The notes: generated from the sequence alone by a model not told the origin. A DNA stretch of 17,873 nucleotides from Spongiibacteraceae bacterium (GCA_030618505.1 JAUXDF010000016.1:1-17873), one strand, 5' to 3'; positions 7,664 through 15,925 are shown, counted from the stretch's first letter. Numbers and translations are program-made.

Positions 7664-8080
7664 ATGAGTATTACGACCGGTAATTTTGGATTCACTATCG
7701 TTACAAAATTTGGAAAATTTCAAAAGTTCAAATCCTTATGTTTGATTATCGCAGTACTTGTCAGTTCTGTGTCCATGACAGGCTGCTCATCGGCAAAAGG
7801 CACGGATATTGCGCCGCGAGATGAAATTTTAGACACATTGCGTGCTGATGGCTTTGTTTTTAATAAATTCGTCATCTCTACTGTGTATGGAGAAAATCAA
7901 AATCAAGTGATCGTGAGCGGGCAACTTGCACGAAAGACTGCCGATAACACCCATGTTACTGACGGAGTTAAGCTGACTCAGCACAGGAAAATCGTCGTTG
8001 AAAACGCGAGTGGAGCCTGGGAGATAAAATCGGCACCGCAGATCCATCGTGAGCAATTTACTTCACGTCAGCGCTGGTAA
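7664..8080 (+). CDS. Small predicted lipoprotein, hypothetical (138 aa)
   Basis: A start with a strong Shine-Dalgarno (AAGGAGAAGG at 7651-7660) before the ATG at 7664. The N terminus has an unusually long, basic n-region (residues 1-23), a hydrophobic core (25-36) and SMTGC, giving a probable lipidated Cys at 41. The Met at -3 is not the best lipobox residue, so lipidation is likely but not certain. The mature part (about 98 residues) looks beta-rich: FVFNKFVISTVYG, QVIVSGQLARK, HRKIVVENASGAWEI. It may be a small periplasmic or outer-membrane-anchored domain. I do not recognise a family. It stands alone, divergent from the export operon and 16 bp before a MITE-like repeat. Confidence 0.75.
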   Translation: MSITTGNFGFTIVTKFGKFQKFKSLCLIIAVLVSSVSMTGCSSAKGTDIAPRDEILDTLRADGFVFNKFVISTVYGENQNQVIVSGQLARKTADNTHVTDGVKLTQHRKIVVENASGAWEIKSAPQIHREQFTSRQRW

Positions 8081-8095
8081 AATTTTAGGTTACTT

Positions 8096-8235
8096 TATTC
8101 AGCATAATGAACTAAATACTCTGGACTCACCATCTTCGTCATCCCCGAAGTGTTTTGTCGGGGATCCAGAGTTTCGCAAACTGGATTCCGGCTAAAAGAC
8201 TGCCGGAATGACGAACTTTGTGCCTTTGTTGAATA
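8096..8235 (+). repeat. MITE-like element, copy A
   Basis: A ~140-bp element with short terminal inverted repeats, TATTCAGCA at 8096-8104 and TGTTGAATA at 8227-8235. Inside are two hairpins: GTCATCCCCGA...TCGGGGAT and GATTCCGGC...GCCGGAAT. Bases 8134-8235 match the reverse complement of 9364-9465 at 99 of 102 positions. The element ends in TA on both sides, which fits a TA target duplication (as in IS630/mariner-related MITEs), but this is inference. No coding capacity. Confidence 0.85.
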
Positions 8236-8293
8236 TAAGTTACAAATTTAATAACAATGTCTTGTCTGTTCGTGACGACACAAGCAATGACTC

Positions 8294-8299
8294 TATAAA
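8294..8299 (+). promoter_or_regulatory. Weak -10 promoter candidate for the CruF-like gene
   Basis: TATAAA lies 15 bp before the ATG at 8315, with GTGACG at 8272-8277 as a poor -35 at 16-bp spacing. The implied leader would be very short. The ribosome site is weak (AGTGG). Confidence 0.25.
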
Positions 8300-8314
8300 A
8301 AGTGGTTAATTATT

Positions 8315-9328
8315 ATGCAAGGTGATATTTCTTCATTAAATCCGACCTACGGATATTCGCTTGAGCAACCCAATCGAGGTAAATGGGCTTTCTACATTAC
8401 TCTTTTGGGAACGCTGGGCATTCCTCTTTACATGTTTGGTGCTCAATTTCTCTATGGTTCCGAGCAAATGCAAGTCTGGTGGGAGTCGGCAAAGACCGCG
8501 CCAATGACTCAGCCGCAGGTGTTGGCAGGTTTTTGGATGACCATGTTAGGCATCTTTGTTGTCATTTGGCATTCATGTGTTGTCAAAGGCTGGGCACGAA
8601 CGGCGCTGTGTTTATTTGTAGGCTTTTTTATCGCTTGGTTTTTCGAGTTTTTGGGAACCAATTTTGAAGGCGGCGGAATTTTTGGGCCGTATCATTACAG
8701 TGATACTTTATTGTATCAGCATATTTACGGTGTTCCCGCGATGATTGCCTTTGGATGGGAAATAATGGCCTATCCGGCGTTTTATCTGGTTCTGTATCTT
8801 TTGCCTAGCGAGCAAATGGGCCAGCCTACATCTTTGTCTAAAAGAATTGTAAACAATGCACTCATTTCAACTCTCGGCGGCTTGTTTTGTGTCGCACTCG
8901 ATCTTATTGTTGATCCCATTTCGGTGGAAACGGGTTATTTTACCTGGCATGTAAATGGCGGCATCTATCCGTGGCTCGAAGGCGCGGGTGAACCTATTAC
9001 CAACTTTCTCGGGTGGTGGGTCTGTGGATTCACTATGATGTTCTTCTGGTGTTTTATTCTTCAGACAACACCGTCAAAACGCCACGTGCGTTCAAAGTAT
9101 CTGGATATCTATATCCCCTTGGCTTTGTATGCCACATGGTTTACCAATTACATGTCTCAAGAAGTGCTAATGCAGCAACGAGATGATGTCATCATGTTTG
9201 GATTGTTTGGCCCAGGGGGAATAATTCTCATTCTTGTGGTGAAACTCCTGTTGGAAAAACAAGGACATCAGCCGCATCCTGTAGGGCATGCGATTTCCAA
9301 AGAAGCGCTGGGTAAACGTACGACTTAG
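8315..9328 (+). CDS. CruF/DUF422-type carotenoid biosynthesis membrane protein
   Basis: A 337-residue polytopic membrane protein. Family features: EFLGTNFEGGGIFGPYHYS (residues 111-129), GVPAMIAFGWEIMAYPAFY (139-157), ALDLIVDPI (194-202) and GEPITNFLGWW (225-235). Seven or eight membrane segments are visible, at about 24-46, 69-90, 95-113, 139-162, 182-202, 230-250, 263-280 and 292-312. Known relatives include CruF, the carotenoid 1',2'-hydratase acting on acyclic ends, and bisanhydrobacterioruberin hydratase, but many members are uncharacterised. No other carotenoid gene is in the window, so the substrate is open. The gene stands alone between two MITE-like repeats in opposite orientation (8096-8235, 9364-9501), which also separate it from its neighbours' transcription. 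Confidence 0.8.
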   Translation: MQGDISSLNPTYGYSLEQPNRGKWAFYITLLGTLGIPLYMFGAQFLYGSEQMQVWWESAKTAPMTQPQVLAGFWMTMLGIFVVIWHSCVVKGWARTALCLFVGFFIAWFFEFLGTNFEGGGIFGPYHYSDTLLYQHIYGVPAMIAFGWEIMAYPAFYLVLYLLPSEQMGQPTSLSKRIVNNALISTLGGLFCVALDLIVDPISVETGYFTWHVNGGIYPWLEGAGEPITNFLGWWVCGFTMMFFWCFILQTTPSKRHVRSKYLDIYIPLALYATWFTNYMSQEVLMQQRDDVIMFGLFGPGGIILILVVKLLLEKQGHQPHPVGHAISKEALGKRTT

Positions 9329-9363
9329 GTTTGACTTTGTAAGAAGAAAATATTTATTGCAAC

Positions 9364-9501
9364 TATTCAGCAAAGGCACAAAGTTCGTCATTCCGGCAGT
9401 CTTTTAGCCGGAATCCAGTTTGCGGAACTCTGGGTCCCCGACAAAACACTTCGGGGATGACGAAGACGGTGGCTCAAAGTGTTTTTTCATTATGCTGAAT
9501 A
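9364..9501 (-). repeat. MITE-like element, copy B (inverted relative to copy A)
   Basis: The reverse-oriented partner of copy A, with ends TATTCAGCA (9364-9372) and TGCTGAATA (9493-9501), here a better-matched terminal repeat than in copy A. It lies in the convergent spacer between the CruF-like gene and the last Hsp70 gene, where its hairpins could end transcription from both sides. The inner hairpins are the same GCCGGAAT and CGGGGAT stems. Confidence 0.85.
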
Positions 9502-9564
9502 GCTACTATTTATTGTATTAGGCCTTACGTTGGACTGGCGAAAAGTTTATTGCTTGAAGATATG

Positions 9565-12435
9565 CTAGTCGATTAGTTTTAAGCCAGAAGGGAGCGCTTC
9601 ACCAAAGACACGCTTGCTTTCCGCTTCGCTCAGCTCTTTAACTTCACTGACCATTTCCAGCCAGCTATCGGGGGCTTTGCTACTGCGTAGTTTTTTTATG
9701 ATCTCTTCCCTGTCTTGTTCTTCAAGATCGCGGCTGCGATCCCCACTCATTCTGGCCATCATAACGGTAGCAAAGGCAATGTGTAGGTTTTTCTTCCAGT
9801 CTGCTTTTAGCAGTTGGGGTAACCAGGCCGTTACCGTGCTCTGCGGAACTACATTGTGTGCACTACCGTGAAAAGGGACTCGGGAGGCGATCCGTCCTAA
9901 GGCCCACCAACTGGTTTGGGTTTCGCTATTTTTTTCAAGGCGTTTGAGTAGCCACTTGCCCAGCTCAATTTTTGTTTCAACCGGTAAACGCTCCAGCGAG
10001 GCAACAAGGCGCACCATGTCTTCGTAGGATTTGTATTTTAGTTCGCTTTGCAGTTTGCGGTTACGAAGTGCTTGGGGCTCGATGTATTTGCGCAGATCCT
10101 TATAAATGGTTTCTTGCTGCTGCTGATTTAAACCGCCAGCGATACGTCGCCAGAATGTCCACCAGTCACTCCATGAAGCGTTTTCTTGGTTAAACTGCAA
10201 ACCCTGCTTGTAGATAGGCCAAATCTGCTCGCAACGCCACTCATCCAGAGGGTGCCCAAAGCCGGGGCGCATGGCATAGCCTGCCAGGTTAAACCAGATG
10301 CGCTCATGGGGCATAGAGCGACGGCGCCTTTTTAGACCATCCTGTAGCTCATCATATAAAGCGCGAAGAAGATCGGTATCCCAGGTCTCTCTTTTGCCGA
10401 GCAACTTTTCCAGATCATTACGCAGTTGCTTAACAGACTTTGGATCAGCGTCCTTTTTCTTTTGTCCGTAGGCATCACCTATTTTATCCTGAGCATCGCC
10501 GAAGCGGGCGGGCAGGGAGTGTTGTTGACCCGCATTGTTTTGCTGAGAAAGTTCTTTTCTAATTTCAAATTCTACGTTCCAGCGCTTGTCAGGGTTTACG
10601 GTGCTTTCACACTGCAGTTGGAGCGTACCCACTTCTGTGAGTGTGGTAACCAGAGAAACGCCTACTTCGTTTTTATCGCCATCTGCTTTTTCAAGCGCTG
10701 CGATAAGCGGAGGCAGGGAAATAAAACTGTCGTTATCGAGTGCCTGAAGATCACCGAGTTGATGACTGCTGTCTGCGGTGGAGGAGAGCAAATGAAACTG
10801 TACGGGCTGACCTAAGCGTAGAGAAAATTTGCGAGAGCTGAGGTGCATCTCCTGGCTTTCTTCCGTGCCTTTAGGCAGCAGACAGATGCCTTGCTGATCG
10901 GCATTGTCAGATGAGCCATCAAGTCGTAGGAAATAACTGCGGGCGGAGCCTCCGCCAATTTTTAATTGCGCACCGTGTCTTGCCATACTGTAAGCGACCG
11001 CGCCGTGGGCAACGGCTAGATCAGGGTGAGAATTTTCGAGTTGTGTGACAGCTTCGTTGTGCCCCCAGCTGGACAAAACCGCTAGCGCTCTTTGAGTAAG
11101 TGCAGGGCTATTAAATACACCACCATTAAATAATACCGCATCGGGAACGGCAGGCTGATCTTCGCTGATGTTGGGTAACGCTGCTCGACAAGCCTGATGG
11201 TGTTGAGCGATAAACTCGGCAAGGTGTTTGCTAACGGCTGGGTCCGCCGCGTAGGGAAGGCCAAACTCAAGCACTGCGCTTTGGCGTTTGCTGGGCCGTT
11301 CGGAAAAATCAATAGCAGGGAAAAAACCATCCAGCGCCAAAGCCCTGACTTCTTCACGGCTGAGTACGCAGCTTTTTGCGCCGCCAATTAGGCGAGAGCC
11401 ACTGCCCAACACCGTCACTTTTACCTTCTCTGGTGGCGCCTCTGCCAACAGTGCTTCTTTCGCCTTGCGGGTTTGTTGAATAAGCTGCGATAAGTTGGCC
11501 GCATTTAAGCGTTTGCCACCTTTGACGATACGTTGTTCGGCTATGTGAGCGAGCGCCAGATCAATATTATCGCCACCTAGCATTAAGTGATCGCCCACGC
11601 CTACACGGGTGAGTGAGAGTTCGTTTTGTTTATCTGAGCCAACTTTAATCAGGCTTAGGTCGGTGGTGCCACCGCCCACATCACAGACCAGCAGCAGATT
11701 AATATCTTTAAGCAATTTTTTTGCGGAGGCTTTATTGCCGGGCAGCGTATTTTTGGCATGCCAGTCATAGCAAACCGCTTGGGGTTCTTCGAGAAGCAGG
11801 ATTTTATTCAAGCCTGCCATGGCGGCGGCATCAACCGTCAGTGAGCGCGCTACTTCATCAAAGGATGCAGGGACGGTCACAACCACTTCCTGATCTTCCA
11901 GCAAGTGGTCTGGGTGTTGGTGATTCCAGGCTTGGCACACGTGACTGAGATAGCTCGCGCTAGCCAAAACTGGCGATACCTTCTCCACGCCTTCGGCTGC
12001 TGCCCAGGGTAAAATGGCCGCACTACGATCGACCTGCGGGTGAGACAACCAGCTCTTTGCGCTGCTAACTAAGCGGCCATCCACCTTTGAACCAAGCTCT
12101 CTTGCCCACTGACCAACAACGACTTGATTAAGCTCTCCACTGAGGGCTGGTTTTGACCAAGGCAGCAGTAAATCTGCCTCTTCAATTTCACCTTGTGTTG
12201 GGTGATAACGGAAGGAGGGTAGCAAGGCTTTTTTGGCGACTTCACCGGGGGCTACTAGCTGCTCAATTTCAAAGAGATTGATTGGTGCAGACTCAAGGCC
12301 GTCACTGGTATCAGCATAGGCGACCACGGTGTGGGTGGTGCCCAGATCAATGCCAACCAGATAGCGTGGTGTGCCTTGAGAGGCGGCATCCGCTGCAGAT
12401 CGGGTTTTGGCGGAGGATGTAGAAGGAGCGCTCAT
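9565..12435 (-). CDS. Hsp70-like ATPase with long C-terminal DUF3731-type extension (956 aa)
   Basis: A non-canonical Hsp70. The actin-like ATPase domain spans about 24-490: phosphate-1 GIDLGTTH (28-35), catalytic-Lys region VSSAKSWL (K127), EEPQA (E217), phosphate-2 DVGGGTTD (252-259), LGGDN (287-290) and adenosine motif FNGGVFNSP (436-444). The TVGT-like beta region at 490-630 (TEVGTLQLQCES) is a reduced substrate-binding domain. Residues about 655-956 form a helical, Trp/Arg-rich extension (RRRRSMPHERIWFNLAGYAMRPGFG at about 703) that I assign to DUF3731. At 956 residues it is half as long again as DnaK. The usual DnaK linker (VLLLD) is missing. It follows the 613-residue paralogue by 6 bp with no clear ribosome site, suggesting coupling. 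Probable cytoplasmic chaperone-like role; the clients are unknown. Confidence 0.88.
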   Translation of the reverse strand: MSAPSTSSAKTRSAADAASQGTPRYLVGIDLGTTHTVVAYADTSDGLESAPINLFEIEQLVAPGEVAKKALLPSFRYHPTQGEIEEADLLLPWSKPALSGELNQVVVGQWARELGSKVDGRLVSSAKSWLSHPQVDRSAAILPWAAAEGVEKVSPVLASASYLSHVCQAWNHQHPDHLLEDQEVVVTVPASFDEVARSLTVDAAAMAGLNKILLLEEPQAVCYDWHAKNTLPGNKASAKKLLKDINLLLVCDVGGGTTDLSLIKVGSDKQNELSLTRVGVGDHLMLGGDNIDLALAHIAEQRIVKGGKRLNAANLSQLIQQTRKAKEALLAEAPPEKVKVTVLGSGSRLIGGAKSCVLSREEVRALALDGFFPAIDFSERPSKRQSAVLEFGLPYAADPAVSKHLAEFIAQHHQACRAALPNISEDQPAVPDAVLFNGGVFNSPALTQRALAVLSSWGHNEAVTQLENSHPDLAVAHGAVAYSMARHGAQLKIGGGSARSYFLRLDGSSDNADQQGICLLPKGTEESQEMHLSSRKFSLRLGQPVQFHLLSSTADSSHQLGDLQALDNDSFISLPPLIAALEKADGDKNEVGVSLVTTLTEVGTLQLQCESTVNPDKRWNVEFEIRKELSQQNNAGQQHSLPARFGDAQDKIGDAYGQKKKDADPKSVKQLRNDLEKLLGKRETWDTDLLRALYDELQDGLKRRRRSMPHERIWFNLAGYAMRPGFGHPLDEWRCEQIWPIYKQGLQFNQENASWSDWWTFWRRIAGGLNQQQQETIYKDLRKYIEPQALRNRKLQSELKYKSYEDMVRLVASLERLPVETKIELGKWLLKRLEKNSETQTSWWALGRIASRVPFHGSAHNVVPQSTVTAWLPQLLKADWKKNLHIAFATVMMARMSGDRSRDLEEQDREEIIKKLRSSKAPDSWLEMVSEVKELSEAESKRVFGEALPSGLKLID

Positions 12436-12441
12436 AGTGAT

Positions 12442-14283
12442 TTACTGATCTCGTACTTCTAGTTCGATTTGCCAGCGCTCTTCGCCTTCTCGGGGAATGG
12501 CCTCTAAACGCAGGGTGCCCACTTCGGTGACTCGGGCAGCCAGTTTTACGGGCACAACTTCGCCGGCGCTTCTGCCTTCCAGCGGCAGGGTAGCCTGTAT
12601 TTCTGGTAACTCTTCCAGTTCTTCAGGTTCCCAGAAATCGAGCAGAGTACCTACTTGATCATCACGCCGGGTGGTGGAGCCATAAAAGCGAAACTTCACT
12701 GGCTCTCCAACAACAAGGCCGAATTCTCGATTGTTTACCGTGCTCTCGCTTCCTTCTTCCATGCCAAAGGGGGCGAGGCAGAGTGCCTCAACGGGAGGCG
12801 CCATACCAGGAATGGCGGGCATGGCACTTTCCACGCCAATATAATAAGCACTGGCAAGGCCGCCGCGAATTCTAACACCTTTGCCTTGGCGAACGTGACC
12901 ATAGTAGGAGGCGCCGTTGGCAACCGCTAGATCTAGATCAAGCCCTTCCAGTAATTTAGCTTGAGGCGCATCGGCTTGTTCGAGCCAGGCGTTTATAGTG
13001 CTAAGAATACGTTCGGCAATAACCGGTGCTTTAAGCACGCCGCCATTAAACAGCACGGCGGTGGGTTTGATAAAGTCGCTCAAGTTGTCGCCAAATAAAG
13101 CACTGGCAGCGCTTTGTTGCTTACACAAAAATGCCGCGAGGTGGCGAGGCACCGCAGCGTCCTGAGCGTAGGGTAGACCCATTTGGGTTAAGGCACTGCG
13201 TTGCTGCTGAACGGGATGGTCTTCGATAGAAACCTCAGGGAAAAAGCCCTCAACAATCGTCTGGTTGACCTCAGCGCGAGTGAGTTCAGTGCGCAGGGTG
13301 CTTCCCAGTAGCTTGGAGCCCCGGCTTGGCACAACGATAGGCACGGCATTAATGTCAGAATCCATCAGCAGTGCTTCTTTGGCATCTCTGCAGGCATGGG
13401 TAATCGCTTGTATCTGCCAGGGTTGGAGCTTTTTTCCTTCCTGGGTTAATTTGGCATTAATACGGAAGGCCAGTGCCAGGTCCATATTGTCACCGCCCAA
13501 TAGAATATGATCACCGACTGCAACACGCTGAAGCGTCAGATTACCCGCTTCTTCAGTTACTGCGACCAGTGATAAATCAGTGGTTCCACCACCGATATCA
13601 ACTACCAGCACTATGTCGCCAACGCTAAGCTGTTGACGCCAGTTATCACCGCGATTTTTGATCCAGCTATAGAGGGCTGCCTGGGGTTCTTCCAGTAGGG
13701 TGATATGTTCAAAGCCAATACTCTCGGCGGCTTCGGCGGTGAGTTCCCGAGCGGCTGGGTCAAAGGATGCTGGAATGGTGATAGTGACATCCTGATCGAT
13801 TAGTGGTGTTGCCGGAAAACGGTGATCCCAGGCATCACGCAAATGCGAGAGATAATGATAGGTCGCCTCGATCGGCGAAACTTTGCTGACTTCATCAGGG
13901 CTGTTGAGGGGTAGAAACTCCGAATGACGATCAACACCACTGTGGCATAGCCAGCTTTTGGCGCTGCTAACTAAGCGGATTGGAGTTTTGCTGCCTAAGG
14001 TGCGGGCCATGACACCGACAATAACATCGGGCTGCGCACTCCACGGTAGTGCTATATCGCCATCAGCCAGCTCTGATTCATGGGCCTGATATAGGAAGGA
14101 GGGCAGTTGTAAGTGCTCTTCAATTTGGCCCGGGCTAGTGAGTTGGGGGATGGGAAGCACTTCATGAACCAGGTTGGCTTCATCACTGAACAAATCCACA
14201 TAGGAGAGTACGCAGTGTGTGGTGCCCAGGTCGATACCGACCGAATAACGACAGCCTTGAGTGTCGGCGCTCAACGAACTCAT
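12442..14283 (-). CDS. Hsp70-like ATPase (613 aa)
   Basis: The first Hsp70 paralogue of the operon. ATPase motifs in order: GIDLGTTH (16-23), VSSAKSWL with K109, EEPQA (E199), DIGGGTTD (229-236), VGDHILLGGDNMDLAL (257-271) and FNGGVLKAP (412-420). The N of DnaK's DLGTTN is replaced by H, and the F of GGGTFD by T, as in other divergent Hsp70s. After about residue 470 comes a short beta-type domain ending TEVGTLRLEAIP; there is no helical lid and no DnaK-like VLLLD linker. Its start ATG overlaps the DUF2760 stop in an ATGA (14280-14283). It closely parallels the N-terminal two thirds of the 956-residue protein, so the pair probably arose by duplication and may work as a heterodimer or in sequence. 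No J-domain or GrpE gene is adjacent. Confidence 0.9.
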   Translation of the reverse strand: MSSLSADTQGCRYSVGIDLGTTHCVLSYVDLFSDEANLVHEVLPIPQLTSPGQIEEHLQLPSFLYQAHESELADGDIALPWSAQPDVIVGVMARTLGSKTPIRLVSSAKSWLCHSGVDRHSEFLPLNSPDEVSKVSPIEATYHYLSHLRDAWDHRFPATPLIDQDVTITIPASFDPAARELTAEAAESIGFEHITLLEEPQAALYSWIKNRGDNWRQQLSVGDIVLVVDIGGGTTDLSLVAVTEEAGNLTLQRVAVGDHILLGGDNMDLALAFRINAKLTQEGKKLQPWQIQAITHACRDAKEALLMDSDINAVPIVVPSRGSKLLGSTLRTELTRAEVNQTIVEGFFPEVSIEDHPVQQQRSALTQMGLPYAQDAAVPRHLAAFLCKQQSAASALFGDNLSDFIKPTAVLFNGGVLKAPVIAERILSTINAWLEQADAPQAKLLEGLDLDLAVANGASYYGHVRQGKGVRIRGGLASAYYIGVESAMPAIPGMAPPVEALCLAPFGMEEGSESTVNNREFGLVVGEPVKFRFYGSTTRRDDQVGTLLDFWEPEELEELPEIQATLPLEGRSAGEVVPVKLAARVTEVGTLRLEAIPREGEERWQIELEVRDQ

Positions 14284-14849
14284 AATTCTACCTCGGCGGC
14301 GGCGATGACCTTAGCATCGTGGCCTTCTGCCAGTTTAGGCAGTTTAACCTGAGTAGCTTTCCAGCCTCGATGAATCAGCGTGCCGGTAAAGGGAGCCTGG
14401 CCGACGACATTACCGGTAAGCCGTACTTCTGTGGCATTAAAGCCTTCAGCAAGAGTAATACGAGATTCCTCTTCCTCTTCGCGCACTGGCGCCAGGGTGA
14501 AGTATTCTTTAAGCACTTTTTGGCCACCCTCATGCACAACCCTGGCTGCAGCGCCTATGTCTGCATCGGCGTAGTCTCCAAGGTCTTCGTTTAAGAAATC
14601 TACCAAGCGCGCTTCCTGTTGCAGTAGTGTTAAAAGCTGCAGGGCTGCGTCAGGGTTGGCATCCTTTAATTTGGCAGGCGCTTTGGGCGCGGGAACCTCC
14701 GTGTCTGGTTTTGCCGTTTGACTGGTGAGTGTTTCTTTAGGGGCACTCTTTTTGGTGATAAATAAAATAAAAAACAGTAGTGCAAGAATGGCCAAACCAA
14801 AGTGTCCAGCATCCAGGCTGGTAGGCATGGCAGTCAGATCGATATTCAT
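14280..14849 (-). CDS. DUF2760 membrane-anchored protein
   Basis: A 189-residue protein with one membrane segment near the N terminus (about 17-33, FGLAILALLFFILFITKK), the following KK suggesting a cytoplasmic C terminus. Then comes a Pro/Ala/Lys-rich linker (35-62) and a conserved domain: DAALQLLTLLQQEARLVDFLNEDLGDYADADIG (from 67), VVHEGG, and a beta-rich end GTLIHRGWKATQVKLP (156-171). This matches DUF2760, whose genes I know as partners of two Hsp70-like genes. The reading frame cannot start earlier, because a TAG lies 13 bp upstream. No good Shine-Dalgarno precedes the ATG. It is the first gene of the operon and overlaps the next by 4 bp. Inference: it may tether the two Hsp70s to the inner membrane. 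Confidence 0.85.
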   Translation of the reverse strand: MNIDLTAMPTSLDAGHFGLAILALLFFILFITKKSAPKETLTSQTAKPDTEVPAPKAPAKLKDANPDAALQLLTLLQQEARLVDFLNEDLGDYADADIGAAARVVHEGGQKVLKEYFTLAPVREEEEESRITLAEGFNATEVRLTGNVVGQAPFTGTLIHRGWKATQVKLPKLAEGHDAKVIAAAEVEL

Positions 14850-15035
14850 AGGGGAGGTTCTCTAATGGATTGTCTTAACTGCGCCTATTATCGCATTATT
14901 TTGCCATTAGTGTGTGATGCTGGAGCAATTGATGAGCCGAATGGTTAGTGAGGACTCCCGGTTGAATTCTGCTCGTTTCTCTAAGGGAGTTGATCGTGGC
15001 TCGTGGCTTTGCAGTGGTCATTTCACTCTTCGCTA
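14850..15035. other. Spacer upstream of the DUF2760-Hsp70 operon
   Basis: 186 bp between the stop of the upstream HEAT-like gene and the DUF2760 start, both on the minus strand. It must contain the operon promoter. On the minus strand a GATAAT occurs about 40 bp before the start, but no convincing -35 sits at the right distance. No heat-shock sigma-32 promoter was recognised. Confidence 0.35.
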
Positions 15036-15839
15036 TTAAAACAAATCGTCATCTACATCATCTGTGCCTATATTGTAGTATTTCTGCAGTCGACTTGACG
15101 CATAAAAGCGTATTTTTGAGTGAGATCCATCCTTTGCCAGCATCTCCAAAGTTGGCAAGTATTTTTTATTGGCTGATCTGGATAAAGTGCCTGTTATCCA
15201 GTTGAAGTTATCTATGCTCCTTTTATCGGAATACTCTTTTTGATATTCATTAAGAATTACAGTCTCGAGTAGCTCGTAAAGGTAGGTGTTATTCAGTTTT
15301 TGGTAGCTAATTCTTTTGGCGGCTATAACCCGCAATTCCCATATATCACTTTTTAACATGTTAGCAAATCGATTGACTTCGTCAGTTTTGCCTTCAATGA
15401 ATTTAGTTCGATCAGAAATTATCGGGTTCCAAATAACGTATTTTTTCTGTAGAGCAATACCTTCCCTGGCATATTTGATTAATTTTTTGTTAGATTTTTC
15501 ACTTGCATGAGCCATAGATTCCAGTGTGGTTAAATATTTTTCTTGCCCGGATGTGCCTAAGGCCTTAGCGTACCATGCGGTTCTATCAATGTCTGTTCGG
15601 CCTTTCGCGGTGGGGAATAACGATGATAACTTTTTATCGATGATGTCGAATAAAGTTGTATCTGAGATTCCAGACCATTGTAGTTTGTTGCATATATCTT
15701 TTTGCTCGGCCCATGAATGACCATTGAATATTTTGATGTACTCGTCAATTATTTTCTGGTTATTGGAGGCGAAAGATGTCTGAGGGATTACCGACCCAAT
15801 AATAAAAACGAAGATAATATTTGCGAAAATTTTGTACAT
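15036..15839 (-). CDS. Secreted HEAT-like repeat protein, paralogue 1 (267 aa)
   Basis: A predicted exported helical-repeat protein. I place the start at the ATG at 15839, not the in-frame TTG at 15854: the bases TTGGAG, which would be codons of the longer form, make a ribosome site with GGAG 9 bp before the ATG, and the shorter form has a clean signal peptide (MYKIFANIIFVFIIGSVIPQTSFA). The mature part has two similar helical units, about 88-130 (AWYAKALGTSGQEKYLTTLE) and 213-255 (NWITGTLSRSANKKYLPTLE), separated by WNPII (137-141) and KTDEVNRFANMLKSD (151-165). It ends in an acidic tail (GTDDVDDDLF). Every block aligns with the protein at 16636-17403. No known catalytic motif. The family resembles HEAT-repeat proteins but the call is by eye. 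Confidence 0.72.
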   Translation of the reverse strand: MYKIFANIIFVFIIGSVIPQTSFASNNQKIIDEYIKIFNGHSWAEQKDICNKLQWSGISDTTLFDIIDKKLSSLFPTAKGRTDIDRTAWYAKALGTSGQEKYLTTLESMAHASEKSNKKLIKYAREGIALQKKYVIWNPIISDRTKFIEGKTDEVNRFANMLKSDIWELRVIAAKRISYQKLNNTYLYELLETVILNEYQKEYSDKRSIDNFNWITGTLSRSANKKYLPTLEMLAKDGSHSKIRFYASSRLQKYYNIGTDDVDDDLF

Positions 15840-15925
15840 GGAAATATACTCCAAGCTTAGCGGTGCTATAAATTAGACAGCCATATTTTAGTATATGAGC
15901 TTCTGAAGGTAGGGTTGGCGTAGCT

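Noticed and set aside
8096..9501. Reading the two MITE-like copies plus the CruF-like gene as a classical transposon
   Set aside because: No transposase lies inside and the copies have their own terminal repeats, so two separate insertions remain possible; reported only as a candidate composite unit.
10426..10815. 129-codon open frame on the plus strand
   Set aside because: It lies antisense inside the 956-residue Hsp70-like gene, in the conserved C-terminal part; no ribosome site or family features.
14850..15035. Heat-shock (sigma-32) promoter for the Hsp70 operon
   Set aside because: No CTTGAA...CCCCAT-like pair at suitable spacing could be found by eye.
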